Numbered from the stretch's first letter, positions 33,568 to 47,500 are shown. The stretch: DNA of 64,000 bases from Membranipora membranacea (GCA_914767715.1 OU612068.1:2728001-2792000), one strand, 5' to 3'. Notes: generated from the sequence alone by a model not told the origin. Numbers and translations are program-made.

Positions 33568-33920
33568 CCCTTTTTCAAACATTTATTTCTTGAGTAAATA
33601 AAATTTGTTAACAACTCTGCAGTAATATAGAGGAATCGGTATTCAAAACAAACTGAGATCATAGCACATATTATTAAATAAACATGCAACAATCATCCAT
33701 GGTGTCGGCAGCGCAGCACTTTTCCAATTATTGTTGAGTTTCAGAACATTGTTATGACATCCCTTTGACGTCACCACTTTGGAGTGAGGAGAATCGACAA
33801 AAGTTCTCTGCATATTTGTATGATTGGTGGGGGTGTTAAGGCCAGGATACAGAACCCTCACTATTCAGTATTTTGCGATAAAACCCAATTTGAATTATTG
33901 ATTATACCTCCCAGCCCATT

Positions 33921-34252
33921 GCACTGTAATATAAAGTATATCTAGGTGACCTTACACTGTAATATAGAGTATATCTAGGTGACCTTACACTGTAATATAG
34001 AGTATATCTAGGTGACCTTACACTGTAATATAGAGTATATCTAGGTGACCTTACACTGTAATATAGAGTATATCTAGGTGACCTTACACTGTAATATAGA
34101 GTATATCTAGGTGACCTTACACTGTAATATAGAGTATATCTAGGTGACCTTACACTGTAATATAGAGTATAGCTAGGTGACCTTACACTGTAATATAGAG
34201 TATATCTAGGTGACCTTACACTGTAATATAGAGTATATCTAGGTGACCTTAT
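33921..34252. repeat. 33-bp minisatellite, about 10 copies
   Basis: The unit begins TTACACTGTAATATAGAGTA and ends TATCTAGGTGACC. Copies are nearly identical (one TATAGC variant near 34170, one TATAAAG in the first copy), which implies recent amplification. Because 33 is divisible by three, the minus strand stays open for 145 codons as an 11-residue repeat; no evidence that it is translated. Confidence 0.92.
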
Positions 34253-34832
34253 TGACAAAAGAAAATGAATAACTACACCACGCAGCTCTATTTTTTCCTT
34301 AGTATGTGGACAACTCAAATCTGCATTGAACAAAACCAATTATACACATTTGATCCTTCTTTTGGGAACCTAACGATTAATGCATCACTGAATTACAATT
34401 GGAAGCTTTGGCTGCAATGGTCACATATTACTAATGAGCTGAAGTGTGCAGAGGGCTAAGGTACAAACAGAATGACCGGCAGATAGGTGAATATATATTC
34501 ATCAGATCTTATTTTTTAAAGAGATTTAAATCATAGAAAAGAGTGAAATTACTGCTGGGTTATATTACATTAGTTAGTCTTGAGTATTTGTCACACAATT
34601 CATGGTGATTAAAATTATAACAGAAACCAAACTTTAAAAAACAGATATGTCGCTGGTGTTAAAAAAAATTGCAGAGATTCCTGACTTGTCATGAGAGGAG
34701 TTTGAATAGTTGTGAAAAGTAGAAGTAGAAAAAGTGGAGTTACTTGTGACCACATGAGGACCTGGCTAGTGTCGGTTGTCTTGACTCATGATGATTTTAG
34801 TGACCTTAATAAAAAAAGATAAACCTATCAGC

Positions 34833-37800
34833 TCAGTGTGATTCTGTCTGGTAATAAGCGTCTGTGTAAATATCTCCTGACTTCTTCAGCTGCCTAAAAT
34901 ATCAAACAGTGAGAAGTTAATTTTCCTTGTGCATTCTGAAACATTGTCTGAATTGAAGCTATTAATCTGCATAGTTATTCATGATTCATGTTATACATCC
35001 TAGCTGCAAAAATTTGCATAATATAATATGGGCACTTATAGGCCAGAAGCAGCCTAGCTGTAACTGCTCTATAAAATAATGGCACGGACAATTTTTGATG
35101 GCAGGAAACTGATCGCATATTATACTTCATTGATGTTTCTTCTGTAAAATTCACCGGGTGTACCCAGTTGTAGTGGTCATATTTAGAAATTAAAAGGTGT
35201 TTTGTTTTTGCATTATATGTGTGGGGACATGACTCCTATTCTGTGTAATCTTACTAAACTAATCTTCAGGGAATTCCAGGTTGAAACAGCATTGTGGGGA
35301 TTTTGTTGACTTGCCAATTTATTTACCAAGTAAACTTGCAGCAGTCTGCTCGTGTTAGATCAGGACAAATTTAAAATTTTCAATTAGTATAATGTCAGAT
35401 CATTATGAGGTTAGTATGATAATGTCTTGCGGCAGCAAATCCGCAATATTTCTCAAAATTGCATATAATAAGTGAAATGTTAAGAATTCAATAAAAGGTG
35501 TTTCTAGGGGGGAACAACGTGGTGAACCCAAAATTAAGGTTGTACGCAGTTGTAGCAATCATGTCAGCGGCAGCGCGGCAGCATATCCTCATCTCTTCTA
35601 AAAATTGCTTTTAATGAGTGAAATATTAAGAGTTTAAATAAAAGGTGTTTCAAGGGTATCGGGAGCCACAGCTCGGAATGCAGGCAAATGGACCAAACTT
35701 GGTCTAGTGTACCCAGTCGTAGCAATCATGTCAGCAGAAGATCGGCAGCGCGGCAGCATATCGCAATTTTTCTCAAAATCGCTAATAATAAGTGAAATGT
35801 TACGAGTTTAAAACAAGGGTATATCTAGGGTAGAACAACGTGCTGAATCCAAAACTGAGAGTGTAACCGGTTGTAGCAATCATGTCAGCGGCGGCGGGGC
35901 AGCATACCTGCAATTTTCTTCACAATCGGTTAGGTAAGTGAAATGTTAAGTGATTAATATGGTCAGCAGGAAACACGACTATATGTATGATTTTAACAAG
36001 ATATTATATCACGTCATTTTAAAAGGTGGTCAGCGACAGCACGACATCTCAACGAGAACAAGACAAAAAGCAGCCTAGACATAAGACTGCTCAAAACATG
36101 ATAGAGTGAGACAAATTTGATGTAGGAAAAAAGTGTGTACCCAGTTGAAGAGGTCAGCCGCAGCACTACTGCATATCCCAAATATTCACACTATCGATAT
36201 GTCATTAGTGGGAAGTCAAGAGGTTGATGCAGTTGGCACAAGTCAAGACTATAGTACTGGGTGCTACATTGTATATGTTTTATCATTGCATGAGATGGTT
36301 GATGAGAGACAGCGCTACCGCATATCCCCATATCATGTCATTAGCATGTTAGGAAAGTATGCGAAGCTGGCATATCTAAGTTTTTCAGACTCTGACAGTT
36401 TGGTTTCTTTCTGAAAAGTGAGGCACTCATTGAACTCTTTGCTCATGTGTTATGCAAAAGATATCCAGCCAAAAAATGACATAAGAGGCAATTGAAACGT
36501 CAAAAATGTTGTTTGTAATTGCCCCAAGACAGTGGTCTTAAGACCATACAATATCATACTAACATCAAGTATCCTGCCATCAAGTATTTATAATCTTTGA
36601 TACCAGCCCATAAGAATTTTGACATAATTCAATTGAAATTTTTCAATTTGTGCTGGTCTGATACGAGCAGCCTTCTCTCCAAGTTTACTTGGTGAATTAA
36701 TTGCCATGTCAACAAAATCCCACAATGCAATTTCAACCTTGAATTCCCTAATGATTAGATTACTTAGATTACACAGAATAGGAGTTATTTCCCCACACAT
36801 ATAATGCCAAAACAACACACCTTTTAATTTCTAAATATGACCACTACAACTGGGTACACCCGATGAATTTTACAGAACATACACCAATGAAGTATAAAAG
36901 GTGATAAGTATCCTGCCATCAAATATCGTCCGTGCCATAACAACTTATGCTATAGCTGCTTCTGGCCTATTAAACGCCACCCCCAGTTGATCATTGAGGT
37001 AAGAAACCATGCTATTTGTTTGTTCAAATAAAATTTGGATAACAGGGTAATAATGCAATTAATAATAATCAATTAGAATAGGGCTCACCAAAGTATGAAT
37101 ATTCCTAGGAGTGAATGTTCCTAGGAGTGAATGTCCCTTGAAGTGTCACCATTAGGAGGACGACTGCTTGAAGTTTACTACATAGGATGAGCTAACACAA
37201 ACCAGGGAGCTTCCCAAACTCCCTGCACAAACTTCTCCAGCACTCTGCAGGAAAAGCATTTACTAGGAGTATGCTTACCTTAAAATATTGGCAAATTGAG
37301 TGAGAAGAGGATTGCAGACGTATTCAATGTTATACTTGTTACACAAAGATTTGACGAGAGGCGTAACTTTGTGCAGGTTGTGCCTGGGCATAGTAGGGAA
37401 CAAACTAGAAAAACAAGAATGATTTGTATTAGAAGTTGAAGATGATGAATTCTTATGTGGATAAATAACACCAGGACTTCTGAGTTTTTTATTCTTTTTT
37501 TTTCACCACACAGTCATTTACACAGGCTTCCAATATTGATTGGATTTAAGTACTGTCCCATTGTAGACTAGTCAAGTCAGTTTCCAATACATTAACAATA
37601 CAGGTTCTATAAGGTCAACCTAGCCTTTAACCAAGGCAAAGTTTGAAATGGACATGCATTATCAAACCAGGCACCTAGTCGTATATATTTTATGTGAAAA
37701 GTGTGATCTCACACTTACTGATGAACGATGTGACACTTACTGATGTACGATGTGACACTTAGTGATGTACGATGTGACACTTACTGATGTTCGACTTGAA

Positions 37801-40800
37801 AGTTGAGGTGACCAGTGAACCAGTCATTGAATGCGCTCTGATCTACATTAGCGGATGAGATAAGCTGCTGCTCGAACCATCCTCTGTGCTGGTCTGGCTC
37901 TATCCTCATAGGGATATGACTCATCTGTGTAACGTATGTGAACCAGTGACTCTCCAGGAATCTATGTAAGGTACAGTAGATCATAACACAAATAATTTAT
38001 AATTATTATAATTCCAAATAATTACATACAAAATATTAACATTAGAATAAAGATTATTTCAAAGGTGAAAATGTTCTGTCATAATAACTATGGGGTAGAC
38101 GAAACATATTGTACAAGCTAGGGGATTAATTATCATTCATTTCAATATTTTTTGAAAGGGCAAGAAATAAGCAGAGAATCTGTTGCGCCTAGATGCTTGT
38201 AATGCTGATGCAATCTAGCAGCTGTTTCAGTATTACACTGCAGTTTCTACAGTTTGACAAAAGGATTACAAAACAGATCGTCACAAGTTGTCACCTACCT
38301 AACCAGCATATATAGCTTAAAGGCACCCCATCCTCCGAGTACAGGTGTCAGAGCCGCAAACCACCACACAAAGTATGACAACAAAAAGGCAAAGTCCATC
38401 CAGTCTTTGCGTTTAAAAATGAAGTACAACACTTCTATGTGAAAATAAACCGGGAGTAAGATCGGAGGTCCAACTACAAATCAAGAGAGGAAACATCATG
38501 AAAATAACTAATAATTTGGAAAGAGCGGAATTTCATCAACATCAAATTGTGCTATTGTATCTTTCCTAAAACTGTGAATTGTGTAAAATTACTGTACGCC
38601 AGAGAGTGTTGATCAATCTTCTACACATGACAGTTTTCAACAAGAGAAATGTCTTTGTTAATGCAGCAAACAACATGAAGGAGAGACTGGTCAGACACCA
38701 TGACTCTCAAAGCTGTATTATCTAATACAAGGGAAATACACATAATACAACATCCACTCATATTTTACATCATCAAAAGCTTGCTAATACTAATGTCAGC
38801 GATCAAAGTTACAATGTCAACACATTAGCTAAAGTGCTCAAACTTAACCCCCATGGCTACTGTTGTAGCTGCTGTTCCACATCTATCAATACTCACACAG
38901 GTGAAAATAGTAGGATTGCCATTGGTAAGGCATAAAACCTTTCTTGAGTTGTCCCCACCTCTTGGCCATCGCATCTCCGAGTAAGAACACATACGGTGCG
39001 TTAACATCGGGATCTTTTTTCATGACGTTAGGTTTATAGTGATGCTGAAAATGTCTGAAATTCCACCAGTGAGACGCAGCACCCTGTATAATTAGTCAAG
39101 CGGAGGGCTGTTATTATTTATTACACATGCAGGGTTATGATTACATGACAGACAGAGAGACAGAAAGTCAAACACACAATGAGTAGTGATGGCGGAAGGT
39201 GTTTGCGATAAGGAAGTGTAAGACACCGAAGACGCAGAATTAGCTTCAATAACTTGGAATAATTCTGCGTTACATTCTTATCTTAGTCAATAAAACAACC
39301 GCCCAAGGAGTAAGCGAACCTCTTGGACTGACACACTCTTCATAGATAAAATATTAGCACTCTCCATCAAGGAACCAATGTATATTAGGTTGCATCAAAC
39401 ACTTAAACCCCTTGCTAGCACTCACCTTGAGAGTTCCTATAGTAAATCGGTGAGCAAAGTGATTGATTGAGTTGTCTTCAAATACTGAGAGGTGTCCATA
39501 GTCATGCTGAGACCAGCCAGCCTGAGCCTGAAAAACCGTAGTCGGAATTAATTCGATTCTAAGCATACACAAATATGTAGTTTTATAATACATTACACTT
39601 TGATATTGCTAGTTATACCCAATTTTAAGTGTGAAAAAATTTATTAGCCTAGTTTATCCTTATCAGTCACCTAAATAATGAGTGCATATTTGTACAGCTT
39701 CATGTAACATATCGTATATAACACCCTGGGACTCACCTGAGCTGTTGTGAATAGTATAGTGGCTATAATATATGGTGTCCAGCCAGTACCATACATGTGG
39801 AGAATTAAGCAGCCAATGAAATAAAACAGGATGATATGTCCGAGATGTGCGATATAAAACATAGGATCAGGTTTGAACAGGTCCATCTTCTCCACCGTGC
39901 TTCTCATCTCACGAAAGTCACGGTTGATTTCATCCTGTCATAAAAAAGGATAACCATGACATTTGTGGTAACAAATAAATGCGTACTCAAAAACAAATCA
40001 TGACTGTTAAGAATACCAAGTTTATATTATATTATAATAATATATGACTATTCATTGATGCGAATTGTGATTTTTATTGCATGAAGATATTACAATGACT
40101 GCGGTGTCCATTGTAAGGAGGTCGGTACAGGAAGTAGTCCATCAGGCAGATCAAACTCAGCTACAAATAAGACGGTCCCTTGACCTGTGCCTCAACTCTA
40201 GCATCACAAAATTAAATAATTATGCGTTGTTTTGAATTAAGCGAACTGGACAGGTTCCCCTAGAGCTTTAGTGGAAGTGCATCGTCAAAACTAATACCGC
40301 AGTTATTATGTTAATTGTATGATGCTCCCTATTACATCATACAACAGCTTACCTGATCATGTTCTACAACTCCGATATACAGAGCTTTCATGTACTTTCC
40401 TACTAGATCTTTTCTGTCATGGAAAGCTGTCCAAGCATCCTAAATAATACACATGATTATGATTAATTAACAGCAGCAAATATTAACAAAATATTTGAGT
40501 ATTTGGACATAATTATGACACTCATCTTTAATGCCTACTGTTTGCAATCCTTACCCTGACCAGATTAAGTACTTGTCTTGTTTTGTTTATCCAATTTATG
40601 TTTCACATGCTTAGAACAATGTTGAACTACTTAATTTAATCAAATTATCTATGATCAGACAGAAAAGGCCAGAGGTGGGTACTGACTTGTGTGGACTGCC
40701 AGGCCCAGAAAACATTCTCACATTATTAATAATGTGAACTTACCTCAGGTGAGGTAATTGCTACATCAGGGTTGATGAATCTAGCAAACTTGTGCATGAA

Positions 40801-41032
40801 TAAGAGACTGAATAAAGTAACTTACAGTTGCATCATCTCCTGCAGCATGACTGATAACTCTGGCACCACCTGGATGTCGTTTACTGAAGTTTGTTATGTC
40901 ATATACTTTGTTGTCTATTATGATCCATTGACTGTCCCTAGAGCTGTGCTTCCGCACCTCCTCTCTGGTGAGTTTTGGTTTCCCACTCCCACCACAACCA
41001 CCCTTGGTATTCTCTTTAGTGGGATTGCACAT
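34833..41032 (-). CDS. FADS2: Front-end fatty-acid desaturase with N-terminal cytochrome b5 (439 aa)
   Basis: Membrane-bound front-end (delta-5/delta-6 type) acyl desaturase of the endoplasmic reticulum, acting in polyunsaturated fatty-acid synthesis. Exons 5' to 3': 40826-41032, 40353-40439, 39737-39934, 39426-39527, 38897-39083, 38299-38473, 37785-37961, 37279-37404, 34833-34893; 1320 nt, phases consistent. Cytochrome b5 heme motif HPGG at 53-56 with second His at 62. Histidine boxes: QHDYGH (171-176), HFQHH (209-213), QVEHH (374-378, the second His split by an intron). Order and length match vertebrate FADS1/2 (about 444 aa), including DAT/DA..AFH across the first junction and an LKKSGD.Y.DAYY end. 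Glutamine in the last box is the front-end signature. Regioselectivity cannot be read from sequence. The last intron (34894-37278) carries an inverted-repeat transposon, and the donor at 37784 lies in a minisatellite. Head-to-head with ODAD2. Confidence 0.93.
35039..36969. mobile_element. 1.9-kb inverted-repeat transposon with TTA flanks, in desaturase last intron
   Basis: Terminal inverted repeats start TAGGCCAGAAGCAGC and the arms remain similar for about 370 bp (35039 to about 35400; about 36590-36969). TTA flanks both ends (35036-35038, 36970-36972), as in PIF/Harbinger-type insertions. Between the arms lie diverged tandem copies of a unit of about 150-190 bp, each with GTAGCAATCATGTCAGCGGC-like and CGGCAGCATATC-like words (about 35540-35950, more distant copies to about 36310). 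A 76-codon frame at 36588-36818 (-) lies in the right arm; no known motif. No transposase found, so non-autonomous. Confidence 0.75.
37714..37799. repeat. 22-bp tandem repeat spanning a splice donor
   Basis: Units begin at 37714, 37736, 37758 and 37780. Read on the minus strand each carries CATCA-GTAAGTGT (one has CTAAGT), so the functional desaturase donor at 37783-37784 is followed within the intron by further copies of the same exon-end/donor sequence. Confidence 0.85.
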
Positions 41033-41588
41033 AATTCTATTCTATCACAGGTACCTAAGAAAAGTGGAGTAGTGACTTTCCAGGTCATGTTAAATAAGTC
41101 ACTCCATGTTGGATATTATTTCCACACTACTTCTTTGGTATTTGGAGATAGCTTTAGTAGCACACTCACAGCTACCATGGCAACAGGTAATTGAACCAAT
41201 GAATGACAAGGAATGAAATGATTCCAATTCTCGCGAGATTTGGTGCCCAGCAACATGATCAACTGAAACTGAGCAAGTGGTTGCAGGTTGCTGTATATTT
41301 CCAGTGAAGAGAAACAATCCTGAACTGTACCTAAATAAGAAGTCTTTATAGGTAATAATGGTGCATTAAAAATATTAGAAATATCTGAAAAATTCTCAAA
41401 TACTTTATGAATCAACAGCCTTAGACCATCACATGATAAAATGTTCAAAGCTTATGTCTCCAACTCCTTGCTGTGTGTAGTTATTGTAACACCTTCTGGA
41501 TTTGGTATCATTGCCTTTCTTTCTATTCTATTATATGCAGCTTATAATTACAATCTACCTCTATTTCAGCTAATATAACTTAATAATC
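41033..41588. promoter_or_regulatory. Shared head-to-head promoter interval (desaturase / ODAD2)
   Basis: 556 bp separate the ATG of the minus-strand desaturase (41032) and the ATG of plus-strand ODAD2 (41589). No other gene is seen, so both promoters and 5' UTRs should lie here, unless untranslated exons extend further. No clear TATA box was identified. Open frames overlapping this stretch are shadows. Confidence 0.6.
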
Positions 41589-44500
41589 ATGGGGCAAACT
41601 CTAGCAAGAGCAAGAAAGGGTACCTCTGCCACAGCAGGGAGTACAAAACTAGCATACAACATTGTCAATGAATCTCTCTTAAACAAAGTTATGGACTGGG
41701 TATCCGCATACCCAGGATCTCACCCTGAGGAATCTAAGATAAAATTCAAGAATCCAATTGCATGGCCAACAGGACTGAAGGGTGATGACTTCAGCGGAGG
41801 TGCTTTTGAACAGAGGTAATGCAATATATCTAACTATGCAGTATTGCTTTTAATTATCACACTAACTTGTTTTGTATCCAACCTTTGCAAGTCATATTTG
41901 TCATCTATTCTAACATCATAGAGATACTGGAGAATGAAACATTTTCATGTTATCAAACATGCCAACTCCTGTCAAACGCAACATGTATGAGTTATCGTTC
42001 AACAGTCATTTTTCACCCTAATACATGATCAATATATTTTGCAGAGGAGATGATATGGTGTCCACAGAGACCATTGGCAAAGAAAATCTTCCAGTTATTA
42101 GATTCCACAAACAATCAGATGGTCACTACTACATGAGTGTGATGACCATTGCTGATCTCGCTCAGGTTCTCAACATCGCCAAAGAAAGAAGACTCGATGA
42201 AACCAGAGCTTGTTTAGAAGGTAAATCGAATAGCTTGCAAATCGTACTTCAGTCTTGATTGAGCTCAAAACATGTGACTGTATTAGATTAAAGTTGAGCA
42301 TAAGTACCACCATGACTTGGCAGGGAAATATGATATATTCTAGCTATGATTGTGAAATTCAATAGGTTAAAGTCAGATTTAGTCTACTTTTGTTTTCGTC
42401 CTTCTTATAGCTAACCCAGATCCTCTGGCCCATATGGCTGGAGACAGATTCTCCTCAGTGAGTGGTGAGGATTTATCAGCATACAGATACATGGAGGAGA
42501 TAATGAAGTCACCACGAGAGGAGGGAACAGCGGATGATGAGGCAGAGAAGAAGAAGATTCTCAGAACTGTCATGCATCTACAGAAACTTGATCAGGATCT
42601 CCTCAAGTTTTATGCAGAAGCAATCTCCACGTAGGTTAAAAGAAAATACTGCATTATGAGAATATAACCAGGATCAAGTTAAAACGTATCTTATTCTGAA
42701 AACATGAAACATGATTTGTCTATGCCTTACCATGCATAATGTCTTTTCAGGGGAGACTATATTTTTATACAGCTGCTCTGCTGCTACTACACCCTCATAA
42801 ATTCGGGCCCTTAACAAAGTAATATTTTTGTGTTTAACAGGACAGTACGCCTGACTCCAGCTCTGGTAGAACAAGATGTGAACCTGATCAAGGAGTTCTG
42901 TGGAGATGATGAGGAGAATCATGTACTAGAGGACATTGTTTTCACAACAGAGCACAAATTTGAGAATGGCTGCCGATCTCCTCCATGGAGACAAATCCAC
43001 GGTGATATTAGCTACATCGAGGTCAAACCACACGATGAGGATCCTTTCTTTGTTACAGCTAGCACTACTGGATACTTTGTAAACAAGGTACAGCTTCCCT
43101 CCTGATACATTCTCTCAAACAGACTTCCTAGATGGTCATCTAAGAATTCAATATAATCAAATTATACTGCTGTCATTGAATTGAGCAAACACCATAAGAA
43201 TGGTGGATATGAGCATATTGATGAAACAGCCTGCTACTGATACCAACAACACAAATGACTAGTATTTACCCTGTGGTTTTTATGTTGCACAAGCCATACT
43301 GACAGCTAACTTGTAATGTTTCAGGGATGGGTTAAGGAGAAGAATGACTTAGATTACGAGGCAGCCAGTGATGTCAATTCTAATCTAGTAGAGCTTTTGA
43401 AGACGAAGAGCGCCAAGTTCGCAGAGCTCATTGCGCAACAGGTAAATTTCCTTCCTGAATGTTTTATCTCAATGTTCTTTCTAGATGATTGTGTCATTTC
43501 TTTCTTTCAATGAAAGGTCAACTTCCTACTTACAATAGATCATATGACATTGAGCATACTGTAACAGAACCTAGCTCAATAAAGGATTTGATCGATGATA
43601 GTTGGGTCAAAATCTGGCCGGTTCAAATAAAAATTCTTCAACTATCGATACTCACATACTCTTATAATACTGGTGCTTGTCCAATGTCTTTACTGTTTGT
43701 CACTATTTCCTTCCCACTGCAAACTCCCCATCATATTAAAAATCTCCCCCTCTACAACTGTCTCCGACAAAGTACAAACCTCATGTCATTCTTAGTGGGA
43801 TACGATTATCGCCTGGGTGCGTTGTGATGTAAATCACACTTGGATTATCATTTTTTTCAGTGACTATCATCCAAACTTTCCCTTTCCCTGCTATATTTCT
43901 ACATATGTTACTGTTCTAATAATTTTGTGCTCTGAGATACAAGCTTTCAGCTAACAAGAACCCTGCTATAACAAGAGATGGTTCCAGCAAAGAGCCAACA
44001 GCTTACTTTCTGACGCTAACAGCACACTAATAATCTATGTTAATCATGTTTCTAACCTAACTGTGATCACCGACATTTGATGTTGTGTATGCACCAAAGT
44101 ATTGGTGAGTGGATTCATTTTCTCATATATCAGTTTCTGTGATTACTTCACTCAGCCACGGACAACTAAATCTCCAATATATAATACTGACTCCAAAACA
44201 TGCAGCAATGATTTGTGATGATTAAGCCCATGCTACACCCATCAACAACATGAGCGTATATTCTGCATTGTTAGCTATTCTTGGATAACAGAGAACCTAT
44301 CAGCCTAACAATACCAAGCTTACCTGTATGTCTGTCTCTTTCTGTTCGTCGATTAGTCATTAATAAAAAGAAAATCCAGAATAATCCACTCAATAATGTT
44401 ACTAGCTGCTATTCTCTCTATCTTTCAGCCATGGGATCAATTATCTAATCTTAAAAACAAGAAGCAAAAGAGTTGGAAAAGCCACAAACCACAAACTGTA

Positions 44501-47500
44501 AATGGAAGAAGAAAATAAGCCTGCCATGCCCTTCCAAACTGTAGATTACATGCTTTTCTCATTGGTGATGATTGAACTTTGAGAAAAAATGATCTTATGT
44601 AAAGCATTGAGTTTCGAAAAAGATATTATACCGATAACTTTGTAAAAGTGCCATGCTCTCAAGCATTGCAAGAGAGGGTTCCAAAATGAAAAAAATTGTG
44701 CATATATAGCATTTAAAATGGTTTGAGTGTTCGAAAGGTTACAATCAGACGTTACAATCCGACTTCATTGCAAAAGGGCATGGCACTTATTTTCTTTACC
44801 ATAAATAATTGTGCTTTTTGATTTCTCAGTACATTTTTCCAATATCACATGCTAGCCTTAAATTCATCATCCTATATCATTCCTTATCCATTTGTGATAT
44901 TCCCTATGTCAACAACTATTCAAAGTTAAGACTTATTTCAATAAATATTTAATGTATATAAAGATCTGGAGTGTATACAACTAGCATGTAAGTTTGTTCC
45001 TCTTTGAATAGGGTCATGCCCCAGAGATGCGTCAACTTTATGCCATAATGGTAACAATATATTTGGTCACAACAATACTTTACTGGTTGGACAATGCTTA
45101 TATATGGACAAACTCTAACTTCTCTTTGAATAGCATCCTATTTTATTTGTTGTAACAAAAATGGGAAATTATGATGATTAAAAAATCCCATGATGCAACA
45201 GGTGTAATGGAGTTATGCTCCCTAGTAAGTTGAGGAGACAATCTATTTATTGACAAAAGTCTGATCACTCCATTTGTATCAAAGAGTCCATCAACCTAAA
45301 AATACTATTGAAAGTATTTATAATCCTTACGAATCAGTCCTAATCTAGGAGTTTTGGCAATTGATATAGATACTCCAATCAATTTTATATATATCAGAAT
45401 CTACTGCAAACAAGGCCTAGTGTAAGTATCCTGTATAATGAACTATAGACATATGAGGGAACGGTGTTATGCTTGCCTTGCAAGAGGTTCTATACCCTTG
45501 TCATATTTTCTAATGCTTTTAAAGCTATCCTTCATTTTACTCTCCATTCAAGCTTGCAGTGTGAAAAAGACAAATATTTTGCAAAATAGGACTAGGACGT
45601 GCTGTTTAGATAATTGAAATTTGAGGTGTTTGACTCAGCTCCTCGTCTAAACTTGTACAAAATATCGTAGTTTTCCTGCTTTGACCAAGTACAGCTGCCC
45701 ACTTAGATGTGATGCATTCTTGTCAGTTGTCCAGTGTTAATTTTCTCTATTAGACTATCTCTAGACCTTAATTCAGACGATTTGACAGGAAATTAGCATG
45801 AAAACTGACTGTGTCAAGATTGAAAATTAGCCAGACCATGTTTGCATGTTTGCGGAACTGAGAGTTTGTAACATCTCTCTATAGCTTTAAACTGTTAGAC
45901 TTTGCAAGAAACAATAGATCACAGTATGATATTTAAAAAGTAGAGGCATGAATTTTCACAGGTTAGTAAAATGGGTCAAATTTCCTCAATCTGAGTAATC
46001 TTTTATCTTCTTTGATAGGATCTGACAAGACAGGAGGCTGCAAGGGAGGAGCATAATGAGAGAGAAGCAGAGAAGGAGAGAATGGAGGAGCAGAGGAGAA
46101 GAGAGGAGGAGGATCAGAAGAATAAGGGCAGGAAGGACAACAGGAAACACCTGGAGCCAACTCTCACATGGAAATCTGAGAGTGATAAGAAAGAGGATAG
46201 GTAAGTCTAAACTGGCAGTTTTAGGTGTTATACAGGTTACCATTCATTTCATTTTTCATTTTCATAATCTTGAGTGAGAGAAGCAGTCTGTGACGACACG
46301 CTTTTATGGTTCGATTTTGGATTTAGATCACTCTCCACTAAAACAACAAAATTTGTCAAGACAGTCTTGTCATTGAGATAGTTTATTGAGGCTTTATCAA
46401 GAGATCACAAAGCTTAAACCTTTGAATTGAAAGCAAGTGGGGGCCATCGGGTAGGGGGCAAAAGTCTGGGGGGCTCAGACTAAGTCTATCACTTTTCATT
46501 TCAGAAAGAAGAAGGTTGTTGCAAAAGAGAAAGAAGATGCTGATAAGAAAAAAGCTGCCAAAGTTAAAACACAGAAATCTCGTAACGAGTCAAGGTGAGA
46601 TTATCTATCATATTCTATAGATAAAAAAGAAGGGTTATCTTGTTAGGATAACATTAACAGAAAAGGGTCCAGAACTAAAATTTTTGTTGACTTCATCTTC
46701 AAAATTTAACCCTGATTAATTTTGTTGGCACTCTGTGATGCGTTAAGTTATGACGGTATTGGTATTACGAGCGGTGCGTTTCACTTAGCATTCAACTTTT
46801 ACTGGGAAGAGTTCAAACAAAAAATTAGACAATGTCAGGAAAATCTGTACCTCATCGCAATAAAGCAAGGCATAGCTCCTCCGGGACAGGCATGACTAAG
46901 TTATTCACCGAGCAGAGGTCTAGGAACTATCCTTTTCATATTGTAAATGTTGCGACCAGGCGATTGAAAAAGGCTGTTGACCCTTTTAGTGTGATGGCAC
47001 AGCACGTGCACGCTCCTTCTAAAGGGGGATTTAGGAGGTAAGTATCAGCTGATGATGATTATCTGCAGCTATTTAACTGCAGTGTTTTGTTGTTTCTTTT
47101 TGTGATGGGCTAGCGCTGTCAGGTTTTATTGGTTTACCCTACTATCGATTTCTTGTGAAAACATTTGTTTGATTTTTGGGCAATTTCTCTAAAATCCAAC
47201 ATGTCGCGACCTATCAAATATCAGTGTAGAGATGACAGCGAAATGAGATTATAGAAACAATTATATCCCGTAGTATATAAGTAGATGTACCCTTACTTAG
47301 GCCACCAATTTATACTTTGCCTACCTCTCAAGTCCAAATTTTACTGCCTATCCGATGATCTATCAGCTCAAACCTCCCTCTAGTGATCAATGTTTGATTG
47401 CATGATTATGATTCTGCATGATCCGCAAATCCCTATTGCAATGCGTCCTGCTGCCTACCTTTTATCCAATTTGATTGGGATATCTGATACGGTTGATTAT

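Larger units (their letters stand above)
33046..34832. other. Intergenic interval rich in tandem repeats
   Basis: Unique sequence to the right of the duplication edge, running to the 3' end of the desaturase gene. It contains the AAAGGC hexamer array and a 33-bp minisatellite. No supported gene; the open frames seen here are by-products of repeats whose unit length is divisible by three. Confidence 0.6.

Noticed and set aside
33382-33692. Minus-strand Leu/Pro and Leu/Cys repeat frames
   Set aside because: Produced by the AAAGGC hexamer array in two frames.
33921-34252. CRISPR-like array of regular repeats
   Set aside because: No unique spacers between repeats; it is a eukaryotic minisatellite.
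33902-34339. 145-codon minus-strand open frame
   Set aside because: Entirely produced by the 33-bp repeat; no start context, splice sites or homology.
40743-40799. Possible extra desaturase exon encoding [15 protein letters not shown]
   Set aside because: Joining it needs an intron of 18-37 bp or the wrong frame, whereas exon 40826-41032 joins 40353-40439 directly in phase 0 with the family-typical DAT-DA..AFH sequence.
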